Source of the DNA: Marivita sp.
GTDB taxonomy: Bacteria; Pseudomonadota; Alphaproteobacteria; Rhodobacterales; Rhodobacteraceae
Assembly: GCF_020055635.1 (NCBI RefSeq)
Contig: NZ_JAIPUT010000016.1
Span: 18,076 to 82,075, forward strand
Length of the DNA stretch: 64,000 nt
Direction: 5' to 3'
Made by a program: the position numbers and the translations under genes. Within the stretch, counting starts at the first letter, position 1; each line of letters starts with the position of its first letter. This document shows positions 51,786 through 60,697 of the stretch, piece by piece. The notes under the pieces are model-generated. The model did no database searches and was not told where the DNA came from. It worked only from the letters and a program-made list of their open reading frames with translations.

Positions 51786-52553
51786 TCAGTAGGGCAGGAT
51801 GATATCAAGAGCGTCCTGCCCGTAGCGGGGCTGCTGGACCTGTGAAATCTGTCCTATCCCGCCGTAGGAAATGCGGGCTTCCGCGATCTTGTCGTAGGGA
51901 ATGGAGTTGGACATGTCGACATCCACCTGGCGGATGATTCCCGCGATGCGGAGCTCGCGCAGTTCGTTGTTGACCCGCACTTCCTGGCGCCCGGCGATGA
52001 CGAGGTTGTCGCCCGGAAGCTCCTGAAGAACCATGGCGGCGACACGCAGGCTGATGCGTTCGTTCCGCCCGATGGAGCCGCTGCCGCCTGCGGCGCTGTT
52101 CGAGGACAGATCGATGAGGGAACTGGTTGGCAGGTCTTCGGCGCCAACGCCCGGAAGGAACCGGTCGAGTTTCGTTTCGTAGCCGAAGAAAGTCGGTTTT
52201 TCGATTTCGTTATTTGCGGTGCGCGACCGATTTGACTCGTTTGCAAGCTGCGCTTCGTCGTCGATTTCGATCACCACGGTGAGGATATCGCCGACCTGCG
52301 CGGCACGCGTGTCGCCGAAAAAGCTGGGCGAGCCGTTGCGCCACAGTGAAGCGGCCTCGGCGCGGACGGGCGGAACATGGGGCTGCGGTGCCCTTTGGGG
52401 CACGCGGACTGCCGAGGCTTCCGGCATGGTTCCGCGGTCAAGCACCATGCCCGTCAGCTGTGGATTTCGGTGCTCGTCAATCTGCGCGCAGCCAGTGAGA
52501 GCTGCGACCGCAAGGAGAACCGCGAGGCGGAAGGAGAAATGAGGCTTGTACAT
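51786..52553 (-). CDS. flgH: FlgH, flagellar L-ring lipoprotein
   Basis: A 255-residue outer-membrane lipoprotein. The lipobox LTGC places the lipidated Cys near residue 21. FlgH motifs follow: SLWRNGSPSFFGDTRAAQVGDILTVVIEI, then the C-terminal EVRVNNELRELRIAGIIRQVDVDMSNSIPYDKIAEARISYGGIGQI. It forms the L-ring around the rod in the outer membrane. The start at 52553 lies 14 bp behind the flgA stop. Confidence 0.96.
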   Translation of the reverse strand: MYKPHFSFRLAVLLAVAALTGCAQIDEHRNPQLTGMVLDRGTMPEASAVRVPQRAPQPHVPPVRAEAASLWRNGSPSFFGDTRAAQVGDILTVVIEIDDEAQLANESNRSRTANNEIEKPTFFGYETKLDRFLPGVGAEDLPTSSLIDLSSNSAAGGSGSIGRNERISLRVAAMVLQELPGDNLVIAGRQEVRVNNELRELRIAGIIRQVDVDMSNSIPYDKIAEARISYGGIGQISQVQQPRYGQDALDIILPY

Positions 52554-52567
52554 GGCTGTCTCGCTGA

Positions 52568-53254
52568 TCACCGGACTTCGACAAGGCCGGCGCCGGCCAC
52601 GGCAGCAGAGATGGTCCGGTTGGAAGATAGATTCACGACACGAACTTCGTCTCCCAACGCCCCGTCCTCGAGAGCGCGCCCTGCGGCAGAAAGGTCCAAT
52701 CCGTTGTGGCTGTAGACGATCTCGACCTTTTCCCCGCGCCGGACGGCACGCGGTTCCTGTATCGAACCGCCGGGTACCGGACGGCCGGGGAGGAGGGTGC
52801 GGCGCACCTCCTTGCCGACGAGGTCTTCGGTGAGGCGCAGGGTCGATGTGGGCAGCGTGGCCAGGACGGCGCGGGCGGGTTCGAGGTCTGCTTCTGATAT
52901 GATCTCGCCGGGGTGAAGCCGACGCGTCGGCACTTCCGCCGGCACGGTGACGCTTGCCTGACCCCGGAATCCCACCATCTGACCGTCAGCAAGAAGAAGG
53001 CGGGCGGCGAAGATACCTGCCCGCGGATCGAAGCTGAACGCCTCGACCGCGAGCGCGGTATCGGGAACGCCGGAGGGCAGGACGATCCGGATCTCTCCGT
53101 CGGCGGGAATGCTGAGCGCGGTATCCGACAACACCGCTTCCTCGATCAGAATGCGGCTCGGCACGCCTTCGCCTGCAAGTGCCTGAACGGAGGCGTAAAC
53201 GGGAGTGACCAGAACGGCCAGAGCCGCGAGAAGGGAACGGAGCGGGCGTATCAC
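52568..53254 (-). CDS. flgA: FlgA, P-ring assembly chaperone
   Basis: A 228-residue periplasmic chaperone with a signal peptide (to about 28) and a C-terminal SAF domain (about 95-225: PTRRLHPGEIISEADLE, RTLLPGRPVPGGSIQEPRAVRRGEKVEIVYSHNGLDLSAAGRALEDGALGD). It helps FlgI form the P-ring. It starts with GTG overlapping the flgG stop (GTGA). Confidence 0.93.
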   Translation of the reverse strand: MIRPLRSLLAALAVLVTPVYASVQALAGEGVPSRILIEEAVLSDTALSIPADGEIRIVLPSGVPDTALAVEAFSFDPRAGIFAARLLLADGQMVGFRGQASVTVPAEVPTRRLHPGEIISEADLEPARAVLATLPTSTLRLTEDLVGKEVRRTLLPGRPVPGGSIQEPRAVRRGEKVEIVYSHNGLDLSAAGRALEDGALGDEVRVVNLSSNRTISAAVAGAGLVEVR

Positions 53255-54036
53255 CGGATCTGGTTCGCGGTCTGGAGCATCTGGTCTGCGGTGGTCAGCG
53301 TCTTCGAGTTCATCTCATAGGCGCGCTGCGCCGTGATGAGGTCGGTGATCTGCTTGATCACGTCGACGTTCGAACGTTCGAGATAGCCTTGGCGGAGGAC
53401 CCCCATGCCTTCGACACCCGGTTCTACGTCAACCGGTGCTCCGGAGGCCGCGCTTTCGAGCATGAGATTGTCGCCGATGGGCTTCAGCCCGGCTTCATTG
53501 ACGAAGGTGGCCAATTCGATCCGGCCAAGAAGCTGCGGCGCAATTTCGTTGCCGACATAAGCCATCACCTGACCGTCGACCGAGATCTCGACGCGGGTGG
53601 TATTCTCGGGGATGACCAACGGCGGCTCTAGGCGGTCACCCTGGAGCGACACGACTTCGCCCTCGGGCGAGAGGTTGAAAGCGCCGGAACGCGTATAGGC
53701 GGCCGAACCGTCGGGGCGGGTGACGACGAAATAGCCACGTCCGTCGATGGCGAGGTCGAGTTGGTTGCCGGTTTCGAGCAAACCGCCTTGCGTGTTCAGG
53801 CGGATGATCCCCGCAGTCTGCACGCCGAGCCCGATATCGACGCCCACGGGCCGTGCCGCCCCGTCTTCGCCGGTGAGCGCGCCTTCGCGCCTCTGGGTCT
53901 GGTAGATGAGGTCCTGGAACGCGGCCCGACCGGCCTTGAAACCGGTGGTATTGGCGTTTGCGATGTTGTGGGCGACCACGTCCACTTGAGTCTGTTGGGC
54001 GAGCATTCCGGTCGCGGCGATGCCGAGTGCGTTCAT
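53251..54036 (-). CDS. flgG: FlgG, distal rod protein
   Basis: A 261-residue axial protein. N-terminal ALGIAATGMLAQQTQVDVVAHNIANANTTGFK is the rod/hook family motif; GVQTAGIIRLNTQGGLLETGNQLDLAIDGRGYF and the C-terminal ERSNVDVIKQITDLITAQRAYEMNSKTLTTADQML are FlgG hallmarks. It forms the distal rod. It lies 33 bp downstream of flgF with a TCTGCGAAAAA motif in the gap. Confidence 0.96.
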   Translation of the reverse strand: MNALGIAATGMLAQQTQVDVVAHNIANANTTGFKAGRAAFQDLIYQTQRREGALTGEDGAARPVGVDIGLGVQTAGIIRLNTQGGLLETGNQLDLAIDGRGYFVVTRPDGSAAYTRSGAFNLSPEGEVVSLQGDRLEPPLVIPENTTRVEISVDGQVMAYVGNEIAPQLLGRIELATFVNEAGLKPIGDNLMLESAASGAPVDVEPGVEGMGVLRQGYLERSNVDVIKQITDLITAQRAYEMNSKTLTTADQMLQTANQIR

Positions 54037-54054
54037 CTCATGGATTCCATTTCA

Positions 54055-54065
54055 TTTTTCGCAGA
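54055..54065 (-). promoter_or_regulatory. TCTGCGAAAAA motif upstream of flgG
   Basis: On the minus strand TCTGCGAAAAA ends 18 bp before the flgG start and points toward it. It lies between flgF and flgG, so flgG may have its own regulatory input within the operon. Confidence 0.4.
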
Positions 54066-54069
54066 TTTG

Positions 54070-54813
54070 TCAGGCATTGGGACCAAGCCGGCTGAGCGTT
54101 TGTTTGCGCAGGTCGTCGCTGATGTTGGCCATGTTCATGGAGCGCTCGTAGGCGCGCTGCTGGCTGATCAGCAGGGTCATCTGCTCGATAGGATTGACGT
54201 TCGACTGTTCGAGGTGACCTTGCAGCAGTCTCGGCTCGAGCGCGGGCATCAGCGTGACGATCCCATCCCGGGGCACAAGGAGCGAGCCGCGCAGATGCTG
54301 CCACCCGGCGATTCCCGGTTGTTCGAAGATACCGATCTGGCCCAGCACAGCGCCGTCGTCGCCAGTGATGGTGCCATCCGGAGCAATGGTCAGGCTGGCC
54401 TCGTCGGGCGGAAGGGTGATGGGCGCGCCGCCGAGATCGAGCACGAGATCTCCGCCCGCATTGACGAGATCACCTTGGTCGGTCAGCGTGAGTTGCCCGT
54501 CGCGACCGAGCGCCGTCTGCCCTTCGGGCGTCAGGTAGGCAAGCCAGCCTTGGCCAGGCAAAGCGAGGTCGAGCGGGTTACCTGTGCGAAAAACGCCACC
54601 TGACGAAAGGTCGGATACTGTTGCGGTCTCGATCGAGTAGGCCATCGAGGTCAGGTCGCCATCCATGCCACCGCGCACCATCAGACTTTCGAAAAGCGGC
54701 GCGGCAGCGCGAAAGCCGATGGTATTGGCATTGGCAATGTTGTTCGCGGTCACGTCGGTTGCGCGTTCCAGCATTGCCGCCCGAGACAGCGCCACGTAAG
54801 CGGTATTCTCCAT
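54070..54813 (-). CDS. flgF: FlgF, proximal rod protein
   Basis: A 247-residue axial protein. N-terminal ALSRAAMLERATDVTANNIANANTIGFRAA matches the family, as do the mid-region GNPLDLALPGQGWLAYLTPEG and C-terminal EQSNVNPIEQMTLLISQQRAYERSMNMANISDDL. It lacks the FlgG-specific features, and its position fits FlgF. GGAGG precedes the ATG. It is the first gene of the flgF-flgG-flgA-flgH-fliL-like operon. Confidence 0.93.
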   Translation of the reverse strand: MENTAYVALSRAAMLERATDVTANNIANANTIGFRAAAPLFESLMVRGGMDGDLTSMAYSIETATVSDLSSGGVFRTGNPLDLALPGQGWLAYLTPEGQTALGRDGQLTLTDQGDLVNAGGDLVLDLGGAPITLPPDEASLTIAPDGTITGDDGAVLGQIGIFEQPGIAGWQHLRGSLLVPRDGIVTLMPALEPRLLQGHLEQSNVNPIEQMTLLISQQRAYERSMNMANISDDLRKQTLSRLGPNA

Positions 54814-54847
54814 CGGCTGCCTCCATTTGAAATGAGCCGTTGATCCG

Positions 54848-54858
54848 TTCTGCGAAAA
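54848..54858 (+). promoter_or_regulatory. TTCTGCGAAAA motif toward the TPR gene
   Basis: The plus-strand copy in the divergent flgF/TPR-gene region, about 105 bp before the TPR start. It forms an inverted pair with the copy at 54878-54888. Confidence 0.45.
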
Positions 54859-54877
54859 TCATTATACGACAACTTAA

Positions 54878-54888
54878 TTTTTCGCAAA
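54878..54888 (-). promoter_or_regulatory. TTTGCGAAAAA motif toward flgF
   Basis: The minus-strand copy reading toward flgF, 64 bp before its ATG. About 16 bp further in the direction of transcription lies TATAAT, so the motif could overlap a -35 region with a good -10. Confidence 0.5.
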
Positions 54889-54963
54889 CTGAAAGCGAAC
54901 GGAATGTCGATCGGGTGCAGCGAGGGTGGACAGGGGGCAAGAAGCGACCGCTTCCGAACGCAC

Positions 54964-57015
54964 ATGCCCGTGCGTCCCGCTTGGGCGCTGACCTTTGCAT
55001 TGGCGCTGCTTGGTGCTCCGCCGCTGCCAGCTGCCGACCTTCCCGATGGCAATGTGCGGCCTGTCCTGCGGCCCCCAATTACGGCAGCCACATCATTCCA
55101 TCTCGACAGCCGGGCGGCTGCCGAGCGCGCCCGTATCCTTCTCGAGGGCGGGCAATCGGCTGGTCTGGAGCGCGACCTGACGGCGTTTCGCATCCGGCCG
55201 AGCCTGCCGGCTACAGGAGCAACAGGCGCGTCTGGGCCCGAGGTCGCGGCGATCAAAACGTCCGAGCCGATTGCGCGGACCGCTGATCCGGACCCGGGGC
55301 CTCGCAACGGCGCGCCGCGTCTGGTGCCGCAGCAAGACTCTCCGCGACCGGACCCGGCGAAGTTTGGAGCCACCTCGCATTATCTCCGGCCCTTCGCCGA
55401 GGAACGCGAGGCCCTTCTTGCTGCGGTGGAAACCGCAGGTCCGCAGGAGGCGGCCGCGCGGCGGCTCGACTATGTCCAGTTCCTGACCGCTCACATGATG
55501 GTGCCCGAAGCACAAAGCATTCTTGGGGCGCTTCGGGACGGGCCCACCCTTGATCCCGCAAGCCAGGACCGGGCGCTTGGCTACGCGGCGATCCTCTCCC
55601 GACTCGCTGGTCAGTCACCGGCGGCCTCGCTGCCTCCGATCTGGCGCGATGATCCGCTCTGGTCCGTTCTGCTTGCCCCGCCGCCGGAAACCGGGGAGCC
55701 TGGCGGCGCGGACCTGCGCGCGGCGCTGAAGGCGCTGCCGCATCAGAGCCGACACGTCGCGACAGCCCTGCTGCCGGATCTGTTTGATCGCGCTCTTATG
55801 CGGGGTGAGGTGGGCGTAGCGGCCGAAATTCTCGCCGCCGCACCGGCCAGGACCGATCTCGAGGGGACGGCAGGTCTCGACCTCATGCGGGGTCGCCTCG
55901 CGCTTGCTCAGGGTGGCGAGGAGATGGCCTTCGACATCTTTGCCCGTCTGTCGGAAGGGCTGGGCCAAGCCGCGGCCAAGGCCCGGCTCGCGATGGCTGA
56001 GATGGCGCTGTCGCGGGACGACCCGGCGCTCCTTCCGGAAATCCGGGCGCTGCTTCTTGGCGGGCTCTCGGACTGGCGCGGTGACGCGGCGGCGCTGCGG
56101 CTGCGGGTGCAACTCGCCAGCGTGGCAGAGCAAATCGGCGACGTGCCGACCGCGATCGAGGTCATGGCACTCATCCTGCAAGAGCATCCCGACACGCCGG
56201 AGGCCGACCTCGCCGACGCGCGGCTTGGCGTCGTCCTTGGTCTTTTCGCCAACCAACTCCACTCTGGCGAGATGCCCCTTGACGCAGCGGTCGCGACAGT
56301 GCGGCGGCTCGACCCGCTGATGGTCGGGCGCGGTGACTGGATCGCAGTGCGTGCGCGCCTCGCGGAGCGTTTGATCGATGCGAACCTCCTGCAAGCGGCG
56401 CAGGCCGAATATGCGAATATCGCCGCATTGCCCCCGGCGACGCTTCGTCAGGCGGGGGCACATGTCCTTGATGCGGCCGCGTCCCGGCAGGCGCGCCTCC
56501 TCCTCGCGGAGGGTGATTCCAAGGGCGCGCTTGCCGCGCTCGACCGGCGCCTGGTTCCCCGCTCCGCAGACCTTCTGGTTCCGGTTGCCGGCCTGCGTGT
56601 TGCCGCAAGCGGCACGAGCGATTTTCCGAAACAGTTTCTTGCGGCGCTCGGCGTCGCGGATCCTGGCGACATCACGGATCCTGCCGTGCAGATCGGTCTT
56701 GCCAAGGCAGCGCGCGAAGCAGGGGACATCCCTGCGGCGCTTGCGGCCTACGACAGCGCCATCGGGATCGCGAGCGTGCCGGAGCGCCTCGAGGCTGCGC
56801 ACCTTGCGGGCGAGGCCAGGGATCACGCCCGCGCGACACGGTATGTCGGGCTCCTTCCTGGCGAGCGGGGCCGCCGCCAAGGCGACGTGGTGGCGCGGCT
56901 GACAGCCATCGAACCGCTTTCCGGACCGCTTTCCGTCGATACCGCGGAAACAATCATCACCGGCGCAGAAGCGACCGGAACCGCCATCAACGCCCTTCTT
57001 GGGCAGGAGGACTGA
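54964..57015 (+). CDS. Exported helical-repeat (TPR-like) protein in the flagellar locus
   Basis: A 683-residue protein with a signal peptide (ALTFALALLGAPPLPAAD). A Pro-rich region to about residue 135 is followed by about 500 residues of alpha-helical, TPR-like repeats rich in Ala and Leu (for example LARLSEGLGQAAAKARLAMAEMALSRDD and AQAEYANIAALPPATLRQAGAHVLDAA). No enzymatic motif is seen. The start at 54964 is selected for the signal peptide; an upstream ATG at 54904 is in frame. It is first in an operon with flgE, flgK and flgL. A periplasmic motor chaperone like rhizobial MotC is possible, but this is analogy only. Confidence 0.72.
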   Translation: MPVRPAWALTFALALLGAPPLPAADLPDGNVRPVLRPPITAATSFHLDSRAAAERARILLEGGQSAGLERDLTAFRIRPSLPATGATGASGPEVAAIKTSEPIARTADPDPGPRNGAPRLVPQQDSPRPDPAKFGATSHYLRPFAEEREALLAAVETAGPQEAAARRLDYVQFLTAHMMVPEAQSILGALRDGPTLDPASQDRALGYAAILSRLAGQSPAASLPPIWRDDPLWSVLLAPPPETGEPGGADLRAALKALPHQSRHVATALLPDLFDRALMRGEVGVAAEILAAAPARTDLEGTAGLDLMRGRLALAQGGEEMAFDIFARLSEGLGQAAAKARLAMAEMALSRDDPALLPEIRALLLGGLSDWRGDAAALRLRVQLASVAEQIGDVPTAIEVMALILQEHPDTPEADLADARLGVVLGLFANQLHSGEMPLDAAVATVRRLDPLMVGRGDWIAVRARLAERLIDANLLQAAQAEYANIAALPPATLRQAGAHVLDAAASRQARLLLAEGDSKGALAALDRRLVPRSADLLVPVAGLRVAASGTSDFPKQFLAALGVADPGDITDPAVQIGLAKAAREAGDIPAALAAYDSAIGIASVPERLEAAHLAGEARDHARATRYVGLLPGERGRRQGDVVARLTAIEPLSGPLSVDTAETIITGAEATGTAINALLGQED

Positions 57016-57077
57016 GCATGGCGCGCAAGGTTCTCCGCACGTCAAGTTTCACCGACCATTTCCGAAGGGAAGCCTAA

Positions 57078-58367
57078 ATGTCGATTCTCAACGCGATGCA
57101 ATCCGGGGTCAGCGGCCTCAGGGCCAATGCCACGGCCGTCTCTCTGATCGGCGAGAACATCGCCAATACCGGCACCGTTGGCTTCAAGCGGTCTTTTGCG
57201 CAGATGGTCACGGTCAAGTCGGGTGATGCCGCAGGCGTGAGCGTGCAGCGCGGGTCCGAGATCGGCGCCGCCGGCACCAATGTCATGACAAGAAGCGTAA
57301 CCGACCTGGCGATCGGCGGGCAGGGCTTCTTCGTGGTGTCGAAACAGCCCAACGATCCGGTCCTCGCCAACTACATGCTGACCCGGGCCGGATCGTTTTC
57401 GGTCAACGCCGAAGGCAACCTCGTGAACGCGGCAGGCTACCATCTTTCGGGCTTCAAATACGACGACACCGGCACGATCGGTGCGGTCGACCGCCGAAGC
57501 TATGGCTCGCTCGAGACGATCAACCTCGGCGAAGTCGAGCTTACGGCCGCAGCTTCTACCGCAGCCACGATCAGCGGGAACCTTCCGGCGGATGCGACGG
57601 GCACCGGCATCGCATCGGCGCCCTTTGTGTCGACGGTTGGCTACTACACCGAGCTTGGCGCGGAAGAGCAATTGACCATGACCTGGACACCCGATGTGGC
57701 TATGGAAAACGTCTGGAGCCTCGAGGTCGCCGGTGGGGGCATCGTCTACGGCACGGTTGCGGTGAAGTTCCACGATGCCGGTGCGACCCCGGCTGCGCCG
57801 CTGGAATACACCGGCCCGACCCCGGCCGGTCCGCCACTGGAAATAGACGAGACTACCGGAGAGATGACCATCACCATCGACAACGCGGCCGACCCTGCCA
57901 ATGCCCAGGTCCTGACCATCGCGTTGGGCGCTCCCGGGACCTACGACGGGATCACCCAGTTCGCCGGGGATTACGAACCACAGAGGGTGACGATCGACGG
58001 CTCGGAGGTTTCGGGGATGGCGTCGACGGAAATCGACGAGAGCGGCATCGTCTGGGCGCTGTTCGAGAACGGTGTGCGAAAGGCGCTATACGAGATTCCC
58101 GTGGCCAATGTCACGAACGTCGAAGGGCTGGAGGCGGTCACCGGGAACGCCTACAGGCTCACCTCCCAGTCGGGCGACGTATTGCTCAACGTGGCGGGCA
58201 ACCAGCCCGCGGGCAGCATCCTGTCAAGCACACTCGAGAATTCGAATGTCGACCTCGCCCAGGAAATGACCGACCTGATCATGGTCCAGCGTGCCTACCA
58301 GTCGAACTCCAAGATCGTGACCACCTCGGACGAGCTTCTCCAGGAAGCCAACAACCTCAAACGCTGA
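57078..58367 (+). CDS. flgE: FlgE, flagellar hook protein
   Basis: A 429-residue hook subunit. N-terminal SILNAMQSGVSGLRANATAVSLIGENIANTGTVGFKRS is the axial-protein motif. The central D1/D2 domains include GQGFFVV and the FlgE repeat region, and the C-terminal ENSNVDLAQEMTDLIMVQRAYQSNSKIVTTSDELLQEANNLKR is typical. GAAGGGAAGCC precedes the ATG. It lies 62 bp behind the TPR gene and 12 bp before flgK. Confidence 0.96.
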   Translation: MSILNAMQSGVSGLRANATAVSLIGENIANTGTVGFKRSFAQMVTVKSGDAAGVSVQRGSEIGAAGTNVMTRSVTDLAIGGQGFFVVSKQPNDPVLANYMLTRAGSFSVNAEGNLVNAAGYHLSGFKYDDTGTIGAVDRRSYGSLETINLGEVELTAAASTAATISGNLPADATGTGIASAPFVSTVGYYTELGAEEQLTMTWTPDVAMENVWSLEVAGGGIVYGTVAVKFHDAGATPAAPLEYTGPTPAGPPLEIDETTGEMTITIDNAADPANAQVLTIALGAPGTYDGITQFAGDYEPQRVTIDGSEVSGMASTEIDESGIVWALFENGVRKALYEIPVANVTNVEGLEAVTGNAYRLTSQSGDVLLNVAGNQPAGSILSSTLENSNVDLAQEMTDLIMVQRAYQSNSKIVTTSDELLQEANNLKR

Positions 58368-58379
58368 AGGTAGTTTCTC

Positions 58380-59774
58380 ATGACGCTGACTTCAGCGCTC
58401 CACATCGCGTCCTCGGGGCTTGGCGCTGCGGCACTCAAGACCGGTGTCACCTCGCAGAATATCGCGAACGCGGATCGTCCTGGTTTTACGCGCAAGGCGG
58501 TCGGGACGGTCACCACGGCCTCGGGGCAGGTCAAGGCGGGCCGGATCGACCGCAGCGTCGATGCCATGCTCACGCGCCTCGACCGGACGGGCAAATCCCG
58601 GCTGGCGGCGCACACGACCGTCGCCGAAGGCATATCGGCCTACACCAACCATCTTGGCCAGCCGACGGATGCGACGTCGCCTGCGGCACATGTCGAAAAG
58701 CTCCGCTCGGCGCTCGTGACATTGTCGGGATTTCCTGACCAGGAGGCGGCGCAACTTCAGGTCGTGTCGATGGCCAAGGCCGCAGCGACGAATCTGCGCT
58801 CCCTTTCGGGGACGCTGGATACGGTCGCTCGCGAGGTGGACCTGAACCTGCGCTACGACGTGACCGCGGTGAATGGCGCAATGCAGGAACTCGCGCAGCT
58901 CAATCGTCGCGTCGGCATTCCTGCCGATCCGCTCGACGAGAACCGCCGCGCCGACCGGATGGCAGAGCTGGTGGATACCGTGGCGGAGTACATGGACATC
59001 CAGACCGTCACGACGGGAGAAGGGGTCGTGAACCTCTACACGGGCAGCGGCGTCGAGCTTGTCGTGCGCGATCGGGTGTTTGACGTCGCCTATGACGGTG
59101 CCGCCGGTACGCTTCGGGCCGGGGCGGTCGATATCACGCTAGGCTTGCCGGGGCGCGGGGTCACGGGCGGGACGCTGGCCGGTCTCCTGGAGTTGAACAA
59201 TCGCGTCGTCCCGGGCTTTCGTGATCAGCTTGACGGGATGGCCGCCGCGCTGGTTCAGGGGTTCGAGACCGCCAATCCCATTGCCCCCGGCGGGACCGGA
59301 CTCTTCACGGATGCAGGCGGGGTCTTCTCTGCCGCGCTGCAGCCGGGCCTTGCGGCGCGCATCGCGGTCAACGCGGCGCTCGACCCAGACCTCGGCGGTG
59401 ATCCCGCGCTTCTCCAGTCGGGCGGCATGGCCGGGGTTCCGGCCAGCGATCCGACACGCATTGACGCAATGGTCCAGACCTTTTCTCAGGTCGTTAGCGT
59501 AGATACCGGCGGGCTGGGCACCACGTTGACGCTCGCCGATCTTGCGCCCACGCTTGTCGGCAGCCAGCAGGCGCTGCGCGCAAATGCCGACGGTGCCGCG
59601 ATAACCTCGCGCACCGCGTCCGAAACGGTGTCCGCCGCGCGGGCGAACTTCGAAGGCGTGAATATTGACGACGAGATGCAGAAACTGCTTCTCGTCCAGC
59701 AGAGCTACGCGGCCAATGCCAAGGTGCTCACCACCGTCACCAACATGCTCGACACGCTGCTTGCAGCGGTCTGA
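58380..59774 (+). CDS. flgK: FlgK, hook-filament junction protein 1
   Basis: A 464-residue protein. The N-terminal heptad region SALHIASSGLGAAALKTGVTSQNIANADRPGFTRK and the C-terminal ANFEGVNIDDEMQKLLLVQQSYAANAKVLTTVTNMLDTLLAAV are diagnostic of FlgK. It joins hook to filament together with FlgL. Size is in the normal range for alphaproteobacterial FlgK. flgL follows after 14 bp. Confidence 0.95.
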   Translation: MTLTSALHIASSGLGAAALKTGVTSQNIANADRPGFTRKAVGTVTTASGQVKAGRIDRSVDAMLTRLDRTGKSRLAAHTTVAEGISAYTNHLGQPTDATSPAAHVEKLRSALVTLSGFPDQEAAQLQVVSMAKAAATNLRSLSGTLDTVAREVDLNLRYDVTAVNGAMQELAQLNRRVGIPADPLDENRRADRMAELVDTVAEYMDIQTVTTGEGVVNLYTGSGVELVVRDRVFDVAYDGAAGTLRAGAVDITLGLPGRGVTGGTLAGLLELNNRVVPGFRDQLDGMAAALVQGFETANPIAPGGTGLFTDAGGVFSAALQPGLAARIAVNAALDPDLGGDPALLQSGGMAGVPASDPTRIDAMVQTFSQVVSVDTGGLGTTLTLADLAPTLVGSQQALRANADGAAITSRTASETVSAARANFEGVNIDDEMQKLLLVQQSYAANAKVLTTVTNMLDTLLAAV

Positions 59775-59788
59775 CCGGAGTCTTTCCC

Positions 59789-60697
59789 ATGTCCACACTC
59801 ATCAAGATCGCGACGCTGCAGCAGTCCATGGGCCTTCGACAGATCGTCGCGCGTCAGGCGGCCGAGGCCGAGAAGCTGACCCAGGAAGTGGCAACCGGCA
59901 TGAAGAAGGACGTCTTCTCCGGCAGTGCCGTGGCTGGCACCCGGTCATTGTCGCTGCGGTCGCACCAGGCCGCCAACGGGGCCTACATGGAGGCCAACGA
60001 GGTGCTGCAGGGCCGACTTCAGTCGATGGCAGATGCGCTGACCGCGATTTCGGAGCAGGCACGCAGCTTCCAATCGCTGACCCTGTCGGACGCAATGCGC
60101 GGCAGCAGCCGAGAGATTTACCGCCTGCAGGCCGAGCACACGCTTGGGCAGATCGTGAACTTCACCAACACGACCCATGGCGGGGACCATGTCTTCTCGG
60201 GGCTGGGAACCGACCAGAAAGCTGTCGAAGTGACGGCTGCACCGCCCCCCGCCATGGCCGTCACCTACCTTGGCGGTCCGGGTACGCTGTCGGCACAGAT
60301 CGATGACGGAACAAAAATGTCCTATGGGCTCAGCGCCACGGATCCCGCCTTCACCCGGATCTTCGACGCGCTTACCACGGTACTGAACACGGATCTTGCC
60401 GCGATGACGCCGGCCGCCTTCGACACGCTGCGGGAAAGCGTCGCAACGACTCTAGCCGACGGGCTGCAATCCCTCACCTCGCGGCAGGCGGCGCTTGGCA
60501 ATCACCAACAGCAGCTGCAGGACAGGATCGACGCGCAATATGCCCTTGACCACCTCTACATGAAGACGGTCACCGGCATCGAAGGTGTCGACGTCGAGGA
60601 AGCGGCGGTGCGTCTGCAGTCGATGCAGGTGCAGTTGCGCGCAACCTATGAAGTGACGGCGCGGCTGGGCCGGATGACGCTGCTCGACTATCTCTGA
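59789..60697 (+). CDS. flgL: FlgL, hook-filament junction protein 2
   Basis: A 302-residue flagellin-like protein. The N-terminal helix contains LQQSMGLRQIVARQAAEAEKLTQEVATGMKKD, the middle has GGDHVFSGLGTDQKAV (the family FSG motif), and the C-terminal part has coiled-coil residues. It shows the expected position directly after flgK. Its end overlaps the convergent FtcR-like gene by 10 bp. Confidence 0.92.
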   Translation: MSTLIKIATLQQSMGLRQIVARQAAEAEKLTQEVATGMKKDVFSGSAVAGTRSLSLRSHQAANGAYMEANEVLQGRLQSMADALTAISEQARSFQSLTLSDAMRGSSREIYRLQAEHTLGQIVNFTNTTHGGDHVFSGLGTDQKAVEVTAAPPPAMAVTYLGGPGTLSAQIDDGTKMSYGLSATDPAFTRIFDALTTVLNTDLAAMTPAAFDTLRESVATTLADGLQSLTSRQAALGNHQQQLQDRIDAQYALDHLYMKTVTGIEGVDVEEAAVRLQSMQVQLRATYEVTARLGRMTLLDYL

